From positions 27,185 through 91,184 of the forward strand of contig NZ_JAGSOY010000015.1 of the NCBI RefSeq assembly GCF_018837975.1: a stretch of 64,000 nt of DNA. The letters run 5' to 3'. The stretch comes from Zooshikella harenae. GTDB lineage: Bacteria > Pseudomonadota > Gammaproteobacteria > Pseudomonadales > Zooshikellaceae. Under the pieces are notes generated by a model. It made no database searches. It was not told where the DNA came from and was given only the letters and a program-made list of their open reading frames with translations. Each line of letters opens with the position of its first letter. The first letter of the stretch is position 1. A program made the position numbers and the translations under genes. Shown here piece after piece: positions 35,006 to 43,906 of this stretch.

Positions 35006-35792
35006 TGATTGGCAAAGTCAATTTGCTAAATGGCTGCTAACTGGAGATACGCAATTACTCAATTCTCAGGTCATTGCTGATAAGCCTGAGAGGCTGGGAC
35101 TTTATCGAAATAATGTTCTGGCCAATATAACACAATCATTACAAAGTATATTTCCTGTATTGGAAAGGCTTATTGGAACGTCATGCTTTACATCGTTATG
35201 CCATCGCTTTATTCAGCAACACCCACCGCAAAAAGCGGCACTGAATCATTATGGTGGGCAGCTTGCTGACTTTATATCATGCCAAGCTGCGTTCAATGGA
35301 CATCCCTATTTACCTGATGTTGCACAACTTGAATGGGCTACACATGTTGCTTTTTTACTAGCGGAAGTTAAACCGGTTGATACTCACACATTAGCATCAT
35401 TGGAACAGAAGGAATTACTGGATATTCATTTGTCTTTAGCCAGTAGTGTACAGTTGGTGATGTCTAAGTTTCCTATTTTAGCCATCTGGCAGGCGAATCA
35501 TTCTACTGTTGTAGATCCACCTACAGTGCACTTGATGGAAAAGGAGGAGCATTTAATTGTATTTAGAGAAGGCGAGCAGTTTGTCATTGAGCCTGTAACA
35601 TCAACTGAGTGGTTTTTTTTACAAGCTATTAATCATACTGTGTCATTAAACCAGGCTTATGAACATGCGCTTACCCACAGCGCTGATTTTGATTTGGCAG
35701 GATGCCTACAAAAGTATGTTAGTTCTGGTGTTATTTCAGATGTTTTGCCCGTAATAGCAGATAAAAATTGGAGTAAGGCTAATGTCGAATAA
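34992..35792 (+). CDS. bufC: DUF2063 partner protein (BufC-like)
   Basis: This protein is the usual partner of the DUF692 enzyme and probably binds the precursor and presents it. The N-terminal DUF2063 domain (about 1-100) has LGLYRNNVLANITQSLQSIFPVLE, LCHRFIQQHPP and LPDVAQLEWA. The C-terminal half is a wHTH-like or RRE-type region by family analogy; I cannot confirm that here. It overlaps bufB by 14 bp and the DoxX gene by 11 bp, so the operon is compact. Length is 266. A direct catalytic role is not expected. Confidence 0.88.
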   Translation: MTVLDDWQSQFAKWLLTGDTQLLNSQVIADKPERLGLYRNNVLANITQSLQSIFPVLERLIGTSCFTSLCHRFIQQHPPQKAALNHYGGQLADFISCQAAFNGHPYLPDVAQLEWATHVAFLLAEVKPVDTHTLASLEQKELLDIHLSLASSVQLVMSKFPILAIWQANHSTVVDPPTVHLMEKEEHLIVFREGEQFVIEPVTSTEWFFLQAINHTVSLNQAYEHALTHSADFDLAGCLQKYVSSGVISDVLPVIADKNWSKANVE

Positions 35793-36252
35793 GTTTGTAT
35801 GTGTTTATTGTTGGTTATGCCAAAAAAGTAATCATTATGTTGCACCTATCGTTGACTTGGGCATGCGGCTGTTTATTGGTTGGGTTTTTTGGAAGTCTGG
35901 CATGACAAAACTTGAAGGCATTGACCAAGCTATTTTTTTGTTTGAGTACGAATATAATGTGCCATTGCTGTCTCCCGATATTGCAGCTTATTTAGCATTG
36001 TCTGCAGAATTAGCGCTACCTGTATTACTTTGGCTTGGACTAGGTACTCGTTTTGCGGCAGTAGGGTTAACCATCATGACACTTATTATAGAGATATTTG
36101 TCTACCCCAATACCACAGAACATTATTTTTGGTTACTAATACTCTCAAGTTTGTGGAGTCGTGGGGGTGGCGTTTTATCGTTGGATTATTTACTTGCTCG
36201 ACATTTTGGGCCGAGTCAGAATGAGAGTGTGTTTACATATAAAAAGGCGTAA
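35782..36252 (+). CDS. DoxX family membrane protein
   Basis: This is a small inner-membrane protein of 156 residues with about four hydrophobic segments. DoxX marks include LGMRLFIGWVFWKSGMTKLE and YLALSAELALPVLLWLGLGTRFAA. A CxxC-like CYCWLC sits at the N-terminus. DoxX proteins accompany many DUF2282/DUF692 operons, and their role there is unclear. It is the last gene of the operon; the stop lies in the left arm of a strong terminator. Its conserved place behind bufC supports a functional link. Confidence 0.87.
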   Translation: MSNKFVCVYCWLCQKSNHYVAPIVDLGMRLFIGWVFWKSGMTKLEGIDQAIFLFEYEYNVPLLSPDIAAYLALSAELALPVLLWLGLGTRFAAVGLTIMTLIIEIFVYPNTTEHYFWLLILSSLWSRGGGVLSLDYLLARHFGPSQNESVFTYKKA

Positions 36253-36273
36253 AGACACTACGCCTTTTTATAT
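36237..36273. terminator. Strong bidirectional terminator after the bufferin operon
   Basis: Bases 36237-36251 and 36259-36273 pair perfectly over 15 bp (core AAAAAGGCGTA/TACGCCTTTTT) with a 7-nt loop. A-run and T-run flank the GC core, so it should work on both strands. It overlaps the DoxX stop codon. Confidence 0.9.
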
Positions 36274-36278
36274 GATTT

Positions 36279-36295
36279 TTTAGACCATCCCAACA
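36279..36295 (+). repeat. 17-bp direct repeat, left copy, candidate att-like site
   Basis: TTTAGACCATCCCAACA occurs here and again exactly at 51232-51248. This copy is just after the terminator of the bufferin operon and 90 bp from the 3' end of a tyrosine recombinase gene. The repeat could be a core attachment site or a small dispersed repeat. Confidence 0.45.
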
Positions 36296-36384
36296 TGTCT
36301 AGTGCTTAAATGTATGAACAATGCTTGTCATGTAGTTAGTTTCTCAATGATTAAAAATGTTAAGTTTCATGCCAGTAAAAACTG

Positions 36385-37545
36385 TTATATCCATTCTAAG
36401 CCATGATATTGAGTTTGTTTTGCTAGTTCTTCGCGCTCAGTTAATATATATCCCGCAGTCGTGTTTACATTACTGTGGCCAGCAAACACTCTAACTTTTT
36501 CCAAATCTAATTTATGTTGGTTCAGTAAGTGGGTTAGCGCTGTATGTCGCAAGGCATGAAACCCCTTGCTAATAATCGACTGTGCCATATGAGAGTCAAC
36601 ATTAGCTTGTTGTTCAATTAGACTAATGATTAATGATTTATAAAAGGTCCTTAGCTGACGTGTGCTGATATTGTTGCCATAGAGCAGTGGTGACAACTGT
36701 TTAATCGGTTTAACTGATGGTGCAAAAGGAAATGTATCAAATGCAGTTAGTTGCTCTGGGGCACCATGTATCCGTCGAAACCGATAGATACTTTCCATCA
36801 CCATCTCATTAAGTGGAATGATACGTCGTGATGACCCTTTACCCAACACTTCCCATGTATAACCAAAGTCAGTTTTGTAAATGGAGTCGTGAGTATGGGT
36901 ACATAACTCATGTTCCCTTGCAGCAGTACCGTAGGCAATACTTATAAAATAACGAGCACGTTCATAATGCAATTGCTGCCGTTGAGTGGCTTTAGGCAGT
37001 TGCTGCACAGCATGACAAATAAAAGACCATTCATCTAAGCTGTATGCACCTTGTGTGCCATGCCCTCTGGCATACTTATCGCCAAGCTTTTGCATCCCTG
37101 CAGCAGGATTTCGATCTAAATAACCCTGCTGATGTAAAAAACTTAATAGTGAAGCAATAACGCGCATAATGTTGTCAAAGCCACTGCCTTTTTTTACTGG
37201 AAATGGAAAAAGCTCTGCAACAGTGTATGAAGTTTGGCTCGTGCAGTATTGCCAACGTAAAGGTGGATCTTGTAAGAATTGGTGGTATTGCTGTAGGTCT
37301 TTTAAGGTAAGTCGCTTGAGCGTTATACCTTGCTGCCAATTAAGCCAAGCTAAGAAGCGCTGACATTCACGTTGATAACGGCGCAAAGTGTGTTCTGAGC
37401 GGCCACCTCGTGCTTTAAGAAAAACTGTAATGGCTTCTACATCATTATTAGCGCCAATTCCATTATTTAACGATGGTTTAGTCGGTAAAGGGGATAGGGT
37501 AGAGCTTTCTGCTAAAGCAGTGATGCTAAGTTCAAGTGGCTTCAT
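36385..37545 (-). CDS. Tyrosine recombinase / site-specific integrase
   Basis: This 386-residue protein is a phage-type tyrosine recombinase. An N-terminal SAM-like core-binding domain (about 40-155) precedes the catalytic domain, where the catalytic set is intact: Arg in GTAAREHELCTH, Lys in VLGKGSSRR, HALRHTALTH (His and Arg), AGHSN (His) and the nucleophile Tyr in TTAGYILTERE. Lone genes of this type can mark integrated elements. No excisionase, replication or phage gene lies near it. The gene could instead be a chromosomal recombinase; its target is unknown. Confidence 0.87.
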   Translation of the reverse strand: MKPLELSITALAESSTLSPLPTKPSLNNGIGANNDVEAITVFLKARGGRSEHTLRRYQRECQRFLAWLNWQQGITLKRLTLKDLQQYHQFLQDPPLRWQYCTSQTSYTVAELFPFPVKKGSGFDNIMRVIASLLSFLHQQGYLDRNPAAGMQKLGDKYARGHGTQGAYSLDEWSFICHAVQQLPKATQRQQLHYERARYFISIAYGTAAREHELCTHTHDSIYKTDFGYTWEVLGKGSSRRIIPLNEMVMESIYRFRRIHGAPEQLTAFDTFPFAPSVKPIKQLSPLLYGNNISTRQLRTFYKSLIISLIEQQANVDSHMAQSIISKGFHALRHTALTHLLNQHKLDLEKVRVFAGHSNVNTTAGYILTEREELAKQTQYHGLEWI

Positions 37546-37641
37546 TCGTTTTGTGCGTTAACTCATTAATCCTCAAAGTGCTCTATATTAGGGAGATGTG
37601 AGCAGAACGACAAGAACACAATAAATAATTGTTAAGAAACT

Positions 37642-38499
37642 TTAATGTTCGCCAGCTTGTTTAACGCACTTACTGATTGAGTCTGGGTCGCTGCATGCGT
37701 CATAATCAAAATAGCTTTGCATCCACTGTCGGTATAGTCCTTGCTCATGAATGATTCTTAATTCATCCCATAACTGCTCAACAAGTGTAGGGTAGTTTGT
37801 TTGCATTTGTTTAGAAAACATTAAATACATTGGAATCGTTTCAACAGGGATAGGTTCCATCACAATATCTTTAAAACGGTTATCTGTTTCCATCAGTGGC
37901 TTTGCAATAGTATAAAAGCCTACAAAACCCGCTAAGTGTTCTTTCTTTACACGCAATAGTAGCCTTTCCAGGCTGAAATCTTCCACGACATCAATGCCCA
38001 TATTATTAAGTGTATCAACAATGGAAAAGCCTAGCGTTGCCCCTAATGGACCATTTAAGTTTTGAAAGGTAGTACCGTCCCAGGTTATAGGTGCATCTTT
38101 GAGTTTAAAAAGATGAAAACTATTACTTATCATCTTTCTTGAAGTGTCAATTTGTCCATTCTTGAATGGATAAACTCCAAACTCTAAACGTTTAGGTAAG
38201 TAGACAGCGTGGAAGCTAGCATCAACACTATTTTGTTTTAACTGCATTAAACAGCGTTTCCATGGTGAGCGTACATGGATCACTTTGAAGTGATACTTTT
38301 GTGCTAGATATTGGATGATTTGTAAGCTGATGCCTGGGTGTGAGGTAATGATAGGCTCATCTTGTGTGTTGAGCACAAAAGGAAAATTAGCTTTAGGGAT
38401 GTAGCAAAAACTAATCGTGTTCGGCTTGTCAGTTTCTGCTGCACTACCTATAGATGAAATAAATAGAAATAAAACTATAGAAAGCCAATGAGTGCTCAT
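37642..38499 (-). CDS. Periplasmic solute-binding-type protein (SBP_bac_3-like)
   Basis: This is an exported protein of 285 residues with a signal peptide ending at GSAAETD. The mature part starts ISFCYIPKANFPFVLNTQDE and has SPWKRCLMQLKQNSVDASFHA, LEFGVYPF and GPLGATLGFSIVD, in the solute-binding family 3 style. It is diverged from the tandem trio. A late paired-cysteine tail (DYDACSDPDSISKCVKQ) could be disulfide-linked. As with the others no transporter subunits are near. The ligand is not predictable. Confidence 0.75.
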   Translation of the reverse strand: MSTHWLSIVLFLFISSIGSAAETDKPNTISFCYIPKANFPFVLNTQDEPIITSHPGISLQIIQYLAQKYHFKVIHVRSPWKRCLMQLKQNSVDASFHAVYLPKRLEFGVYPFKNGQIDTSRKMISNSFHLFKLKDAPITWDGTTFQNLNGPLGATLGFSIVDTLNNMGIDVVEDFSLERLLLRVKKEHLAGFVGFYTIAKPLMETDNRFKDIVMEPIPVETIPMYLMFSKQMQTNYPTLVEQLWDELRIIHEQGLYRQWMQSYFDYDACSDPDSISKCVKQAGEH

Positions 38500-38611
38500 T
38501 CAGGGGCTCAGTTATTAATGGCTTCAAATTAACTATATATGCTAACAATGACTCCTCCTCCATGAGTTATCAGAGTAGCAGTTAATTATAATCGTAGCTT
38601 GTTTTACCTGC

Positions 38612-39700
38612 TTAAGGTGCTACAGGTTCAGTGGTTGATGCCGTTTCTACTTCAGCGGAAGCATCTAACTCAGCTTGAAACTTTTCAAAGATTTTATAGT
38701 GAGACTCTGACATAGGAAGGTCAGCGAGTGTTTGCCAAGCAATTTCACGTACAACCCAATCTTCATCATCGTTTTTAACAAGATCTACAAGAGCACTGGC
38801 TACAGATTGATCGGAGTATCGAGATTGCGCAAGCGCAAAAGCTGCACCAGCACGAACGTCCGCAGAATTGTCTTTCAATGCATCGACAACAGGGTCAAGT
38901 TTTTCTCGATCATTTGCCCAGTTAGCGACAGCAATCATTGCTCTACGACGCAGTTCAGGGTCATCATTTTGTGTTAATGGTTTTAACGTATTAATTATTT
39001 GGGTTGTTTCTTGAGGGCTTGTAGGGTGCTTTGGGAGTGCATAAAGGGCTGCACCCATAACATTTTTATTTGTTTCACTTGAAAGAAGTTTCATAACATG
39101 ACTGCGCTGTTTCTCCCCATAGATACCTAAACGCGCCATGAGCTCAAGTCCTGCAATTTTTTCTTCCGAGGAGCTTCCTTCTACAAGCTCTATGGATGCC
39201 GCTTCAACTTCAGGATCTTGGATAACGCCAAGTAATGCACCTAAGATTTGACCCGTTTCAGTACTTAACCCATTTTTAAATTGTGTTATTGCCCAGCTTA
39301 ATGCAGCCGGATTATGGCTCATTTCATATAACAATTGTGCTTGTAGAGCACTTTGAATACTTTCTGCATAGGGTGATGGTTGGTTAAGCGCTTCTTCTAA
39401 TTGCCCAAATAAATCTTTAGCCATTAAAGCCTTGGGGGGCTCTGTAACTTCTGTGGCTTGTGCTGCTTCTTTGGGGGGGGTATCTGGCGTTGATACATCA
39501 GGTTTGTTTTCTGCCAATGCAATAGTGGCTGAATTAGGTTCAGAACATGCATTAGCATTTGTCTCTGATTGAACAAGTGGTGGAGGCACTTGTTTCGTTG
39601 CTGTTGTTGCAGAGCTTGAATGTCCCAAATAAAAACCAACTACAGTACTGATCAACGAAGAGCATAACACAGTTGCGCTAAGCTTCATGTTCAGGTTCAT
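38612..39700 (-). CDS. Membrane-anchored HEAT-repeat protein
   Basis: This 362-residue protein has an N-terminal hydrophobic anchor (LCSSLISTVVGFYLGHS). A Pro/Thr/Glu-rich linker of about 75 residues (STPDTPPKEAAQATEVTEPP) leads to helical repeats (about 120-345) with HEAT/PBS-lyase character, e.g. DNSADVRAGAAFALAQSRY and DDEDWVVREIAWQTLAD. HEAT domains bind proteins; a partner is not evident. It ends with a short linker. It is on the same strand as the murein endopeptidase gene upstream, but no link to it is shown. Function unknown. Confidence 0.72.
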   Translation of the reverse strand: MNLNMKLSATVLCSSLISTVVGFYLGHSSSATTATKQVPPPLVQSETNANACSEPNSATIALAENKPDVSTPDTPPKEAAQATEVTEPPKALMAKDLFGQLEEALNQPSPYAESIQSALQAQLLYEMSHNPAALSWAITQFKNGLSTETGQILGALLGVIQDPEVEAASIELVEGSSSEEKIAGLELMARLGIYGEKQRSHVMKLLSSETNKNVMGAALYALPKHPTSPQETTQIINTLKPLTQNDDPELRRRAMIAVANWANDREKLDPVVDALKDNSADVRAGAAFALAQSRYSDQSVASALVDLVKNDDEDWVVREIAWQTLADLPMSESHYKIFEKFQAELDASAEVETASTTEPVAP

Positions 39701-39793
39701 GTTACTCTCCTACTACTGAGACACTCTCTTCCTTTAATATACACGTTTAAGATGAACCCTCGTTGATTGTTCACCTGGAAAAATGTCATCACC

Positions 39794-40789
39794 TTAATTT
39801 ATTCTTAGATGAAAATGATCATGATGGTTTGGCCAACACATGACGTACGATAAACCCGACTTACCAGGTTTTTGTCGACATTCGCCCCGACGTTTGCCTG
39901 CGTATCGTGGTAACATACTGAACATATTGCGATCATTGAAAAAGATTAAGTTAACTTTGAAGTACTTTTTTAGATAGTTGTTTAGAAATTCTCTGCTACG
40001 CTTATACGAGTAACTATTTTTATAAATACTTGAGCCTTGGCGCAGTCCATCTTTTCTTATAAGTCGAATATCAACATCAACACCTTTACGATGACTTGCA
40101 TGACCTCTGAGTAGGCCGCCTTTTTGAAAGGAGATATCTCCAATACCTATCTCTCCCCAGGTTGGCTTTTCTTTTTTCCACGCAGCTGCAACACGCTGTA
40201 GTCCGTAGACTAAGCGAGGTTTTCCCCAAGCGCGTTTAGCCGCAGTATAAGTGTAAAAGCCTCTGCCTCCTGTAGGCATTTGAATAAAGCTGGTTTTTGA
40301 CTTTGGACGAGCGCTATTAACACCATTCAGGTATTTACCATGAACCCAGCGTTCATTACCGTTAAAAAATATTTTAAACCAAGGGCCTCGTTTTATTGAA
40401 TAAGCCCACTCGGCACCTTTGCTGGTTAGATTTACAACACGATAAGAGGTACCAGGACCACTCCGTACTTTTAGTTGTGTTGCTGTAACAACACCATTTG
40501 GCAGACTGCTTGAAACAACATACTGGCCATAAATCCAACCTGATTGATTATTGACCCAGATTTTATGCCAGCCTCTGGTTTTGGCTATAGAAACGTAGAC
40601 TTGGTCTTGGGTGATGCGGCCAATGATCTTATGTTGAGTGCTTGGCCCGTTACGCACATTAAGTGCAGCAACGTTGACCTTGATACTCTGACCAGCATAT
40701 GCGTTAAAACAGATTAAGCTAAAAGCATACAGCAATACTAGGGTAAATTTTTTTAGTAATGCTCTGCTCGCTGTTAACTTCACTTGCAT
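39794..40789 (-). CDS. Secreted SH3b-MepA-type murein endopeptidase
   Basis: This is an exported peptidoglycan hydrolase of 331 residues. A signal peptide ends at NAYAG. Two bacterial SH3 repeats follow (LNVRNGPSTQHKIIGRI with WIYGQYV, and LKVRSGPGTSYRVVNLT with WVHGKYL), likely cell-wall binding. The C-terminal domain is a LAS-type MepA (peptidase M74) unit with SHRKGVDVDIRLIRKDG and a zinc-binding HHDHFHLRI. E. coli MepA has no SH3 part, so this is a domain fusion. It cleaves D-Ala-mDAP cross-links by family analogy. The start (ATG 40789) gives the longest signal peptide; the Met further in is less likely. Confidence 0.85.
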   Translation of the reverse strand: MQVKLTASRALLKKFTLVLLYAFSLICFNAYAGQSIKVNVAALNVRNGPSTQHKIIGRITQDQVYVSIAKTRGWHKIWVNNQSGWIYGQYVVSSSLPNGVVTATQLKVRSGPGTSYRVVNLTSKGAEWAYSIKRGPWFKIFFNGNERWVHGKYLNGVNSARPKSKTSFIQMPTGGRGFYTYTAAKRAWGKPRLVYGLQRVAAAWKKEKPTWGEIGIGDISFQKGGLLRGHASHRKGVDVDIRLIRKDGLRQGSSIYKNSYSYKRSREFLNNYLKKYFKVNLIFFNDRNMFSMLPRYAGKRRGECRQKPGKSGLSYVMCWPNHHDHFHLRIN

Positions 40790-41221
40790 AAATTAAAGAC
40801 CTATTGCCAACAGCGACTCGTTGTTAAATAAATAATTAGAATCGCAAACACTCCAGAAAAACGATACGACAAATCACCCATAATATTTTTTAATGGTATT
40901 AAAAATTTTGTGATTCTTGTCATACTGAGTTAACACACGCCTTTACTGATATGTGTAGTGTTAATTGAGTTGGTAGATGTATAGAGTGCTAAGAAAATAA
41001 AGGAATGTATATGAAGTATGTAACAGACTATAAAATTATTATTTTTTTATAAAACCTATTAACTGATTTGTTATTAATGTCGCTGAAAATATGAAGGTTA
41101 AGTCTCATTAAGATTGAGTGGTAACGAGAATCTTATGAGCAGGAATATGTGTGAAAAGTATGTAAAAGTAGGTTGGGTAAAAGAAAAAAGTTGATGTTGG
41201 TTTAATTTTTAATGTTAAGCA
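40790..41221. other. Intergenic stretch before the MepA-type gene
   Basis: AT-rich, with an A/T run around 41030-41050. It should hold the promoter of the minus-strand endopeptidase gene. I see no gene or repeat. Confidence 0.5.
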
Positions 41222-41791
41222 TTAAGCTTTTGTTGTTTCAAATACTTGCCAGTAACAACCAAATCGGTGGGCTTGATGCATATGCCAGGTCAGGGGAGAT
41301 GCATCTAATGCACTTAATACCTGATGATTGCCAAAACTTGCAAAGCTAAAATAGCACTGCCCATTGTGGGTTAGATAGAAGTAGACCTGATTTAAGAAGT
41401 CATCGTATAGTTTTTTTATGTCAGTAACTACGTAATCCCAGCCACTTTCAAGGATGGGAAGGTTGGCAATAATGACATCAAAAAGCTTGTCGTTGGCTGG
41501 TAGAGCTTCGAAAACATTAATACTATCTAATTGGTGTCGAGCAATATTTTCTTTGCAGTTTGCAATGGCTACAGGGTCAATATCGCACGCAATGACTTTT
41601 TTGGAGAGATCAGGCAGCTTGCTTAAGAGGAAACTTGTTGAGTGAGTTAATTCAGTACTAGGACAAAAAACCTGTTGGTAAACAATGATGGGGATATTGG
41701 CAGCGGTATAATTGGTAGTAAAACGTTGCTGATTAGCTGCAAGCCAGAGTTGGCAATAGGTTTCTTGAGAAACATTTTCAGGAATACGCAT
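41222..41791 (-). CDS. SAM-dependent methyltransferase (class I, MTS-like)
   Basis: This 189-residue protein has the class I methyltransferase fold. IPIIVYQQVFCPSTELTHST and VIACDIDPVAIANCKENIARH give the motif I/II region (acidic Asp at the strand end), and LFDVIIANLPILE has the motif IV position (N-L-P-I, a variant of N-P-P-F). The classical glycine-rich loop is replaced by STSFLLSKLPDLSKK, which is unusual and makes cofactor binding uncertain. The substrate, protein, rRNA or small molecule, is not evident. It stands alone. Confidence 0.68.
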   Translation of the reverse strand: MRIPENVSQETYCQLWLAANQQRFTTNYTAANIPIIVYQQVFCPSTELTHSTSFLLSKLPDLSKKVIACDIDPVAIANCKENIARHQLDSINVFEALPANDKLFDVIIANLPILESGWDYVVTDIKKLYDDFLNQVYFYLTHNGQCYFSFASFGNHQVLSALDASPLTWHMHQAHRFGCYWQVFETTKA

Positions 41792-42016
41792 GACTGTTCC
41801 CTGTATTCAATCAGGTCTTTTCTTCAATTCCATTTTGATTGCTAGGGTTAGATTAGGAGAAAGAAGATAAACAGGGAAAGATAAAATGAGAATAAAAAAA
41901 TAACGGATGGAGTAATAGGCTTCACCCGCTTTAATATATTTGACCTAACAAATGAACACCATTATGTAATCACATTTACTTGAAAATTACAAATCAGGTG
42001 ATATGAAAATTTTAAA

Positions 42017-42043
42017 CAAAAAAAAGAGGGGCTTATGCCCCTC
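42017..42043 (-). terminator. Rho-independent terminator after ptsG
   Basis: Read on the minus strand, GAGGGGC and GCCCCTC pair over 7 bp around a 4-nt loop and are followed by eight T bases. It is 22 bp past the ptsG stop. A textbook intrinsic terminator. Confidence 0.92.
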
Positions 42044-42064
42044 AAAGGTTAATGCACCAAGTAG

Positions 42065-43843
42065 TTATGCGAGTTGGTTACTCATTTCTTTGGCAAATGC
42101 TTCAGCATTTAAGCCAACAAGTAAGTGCAATTTGTTGTTATCAAGTTTAACAACCCCATTTGCACCTGCCTGTTCAAGAGCAGCTGTATTTACAGCGCTA
42201 CTATCTTTTACTTCCATCCGTAGACGTGTTGTTGCACAGCATTCAACGTTACGGATATTTGAGGCTCCCCCCAACGCTAGAATAAAGTTTTTAACTTTTT
42301 CTGCTACTACGCTGGGGTCATGCGCCTTTGGGCTGTTGCTTACTCCTCCAGTAGCTGCAGCAGGAGCTACAGGTGCAACTATCTCATCATCGCCTGATGA
42401 GCTTTTCAGATATTCTTCCATATCTGTTTTGAAGTTTTCAGACTGAGGACCAAAGATCGCTTGTACACCATTACCCACTACGACACACCCAGCAGCACCC
42501 AGTGCTTTCAGTTTTGCTTGGTCAACTTTTGCTATGTCCTCAACAGAGACCCGTAAGCGAGTGATACATGCATCAAGGTTAGTGATGTTTTGTCTGCCAC
42601 CGAAAGCGATAACAAGCTGCTTGGAGAAGGCAAAGGCACCATCAGCATGAGCTTCTTCCAGAGTATGTTCTACTTCATCTTCACGGCCAGGCGTTTTCAA
42701 ATTGAATTTAACAATCACTGTGCGGAATACGAAGTAGTATACAGCTGCCCAGATAGGACCTATTACTAGGAACCACAGTGCATTAGAGGATTGATTAAAC
42801 AGCACAATGTAATCAATTAAACCGTGAGAGAAGGTTGTGCCATGTTTGATACCCAGTGCGATACAAGTATAGAAAGCAGCACCAGCCAGTAATGCATGGA
42901 TAGCATACAGAACAGGCGCAACAAACAAGAAGGCAAACTCGATGGGTTCAGTGATACCAGTCAGGAATGAAGTCAATGCAGCTGACAGCATGATACCGCC
43001 GATTTTAGCGCGGTTTTCAGGCTTAGCGGTATGCCAGATAGCAATGGCTGCTGCAGGTAGACCCCACATTTTGAACAGGTAGCCACCAGCTAGGTTTCCT
43101 GCAGTTGGATCATAAGCAATATAACGATGGATTTCACCACGAACAGTATCACCTGCGCTGTTAACAAACTCACCCACTTCAAAGAAGAAAGGTACGTTCC
43201 AGATGTGGTGTAAACCAAATGGAATCAATGAACGTTCGACAACTCCATAGATGGAGAAAGCAAGTCCAGGACTTTCACTAGCCGCCCAGTGAGAGAAGCT
43301 TTGAATGGCTGCACCAATAGGAGGCCAAATGAAGCTTAATACGGCACCTAATAAAATCGCGGCAAACGCAGTTACGATGGGAACAAAGCGCTTTCCAGCA
43401 AAAAAGCCTAAGTATTGAGGCAGTTTTATGCGGTAGAACTTATTAAATAAGCCACCTGCAATACCACCAATGGCAATACCGCCAAATACCCCTGTGTCAA
43501 TTGAGTTGATACCCATAATTGCCTTGGTATCAACACCATTAGCTGCAGAGATGACTCCCATAGTACCGAGGAGTACGGCATAACCAACCACTGCGGCTAG
43601 AGAGGCAACACCATCATTCTGGGTTAAGCCTAGTGCAACACCAATCGCAAAGATAAGTGGTAGGTTACCAAAGATGGCCCCACCAGCTTGCTCCATTACA
43701 TTGGATAGAATTTCTGGTAACCAAGTGAAGTCTGCGGCACCAACACCTAACAAAATACCTGCTACCGGTAATACTGATACAGGTAGCATCAGCGCTTTAC
43801 CGATCTTTTGCAAGAATGCAAAAGAAGACTTGAAGTCAATCAT
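42065..43843 (-). CDS. ptsG: PTS glucose permease, EIIC-EIIB with a second EIIB domain
   Basis: This inner-membrane permease takes up and phosphorylates sugar. The EIIC domain (about 1-385) is close to E. coli Pts[75 protein letters not shown] and [11 protein letters not shown]. The first EIIB (about 400-480) has the phospho-Cys in [12 protein letters not shown] second EIIB-like domain (about 505-592) has [12 protein letters not shown], where Cys is one residue further from the TRLR motif than usual. ATGs preceded by GGAGGA fix the start at 43843. The energy-coupling fusion protein is 63 bp upstream on the same strand. Sugar is glucose or N-acetylglucosamine; the PtsG-like sequence favours glucose. 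Confidence 0.88.
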   Translation of the reverse strand: MIDFKSSFAFLQKIGKALMLPVSVLPVAGILLGVGAADFTWLPEILSNVMEQAGGAIFGNLPLIFAIGVALGLTQNDGVASLAAVVGYAVLLGTMGVISAANGVDTKAIMGINSIDTGVFGGIAIGGIAGGLFNKFYRIKLPQYLGFFAGKRFVPIVTAFAAILLGAVLSFIWPPIGAAIQSFSHWAASESPGLAFSIYGVVERSLIPFGLHHIWNVPFFFEVGEFVNSAGDTVRGEIHRYIAYDPTAGNLAGGYLFKMWGLPAAAIAIWHTAKPENRAKIGGIMLSAALTSFLTGITEPIEFAFLFVAPVLYAIHALLAGAAFYTCIALGIKHGTTFSHGLIDYIVLFNQSSNALWFLVIGPIWAAVYYFVFRTVIVKFNLKTPGREDEVEHTLEEAHADGAFAFSKQLVIAFGGRQNITNLDACITRLRVSVEDIAKVDQAKLKALGAAGCVVVGNGVQAIFGPQSENFKTDMEEYLKSSSGDDEIVAPVAPAAATGGVSNSPKAHDPSVVAEKVKNFILALGGASNIRNVECCATTRLRMEVKDSSAVNTAALEQAGANGVVKLDNNKLHLLVGLNAEAFAKEMSNQLA

Positions 43844-43906
43844 CGTGTCCTCCTTCCTTTTTCAAGGAAACTGCTTTTTTATTTAATTTGTTTTGTACTG
43901 CTCATT

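Noticed and set aside
42003..42446. 147-codon plus-strand frame antisense to ptsG
   Set aside because: It covers the terminator and the second EIIB domain, has no SD, and the minus-strand frame has clear homology.
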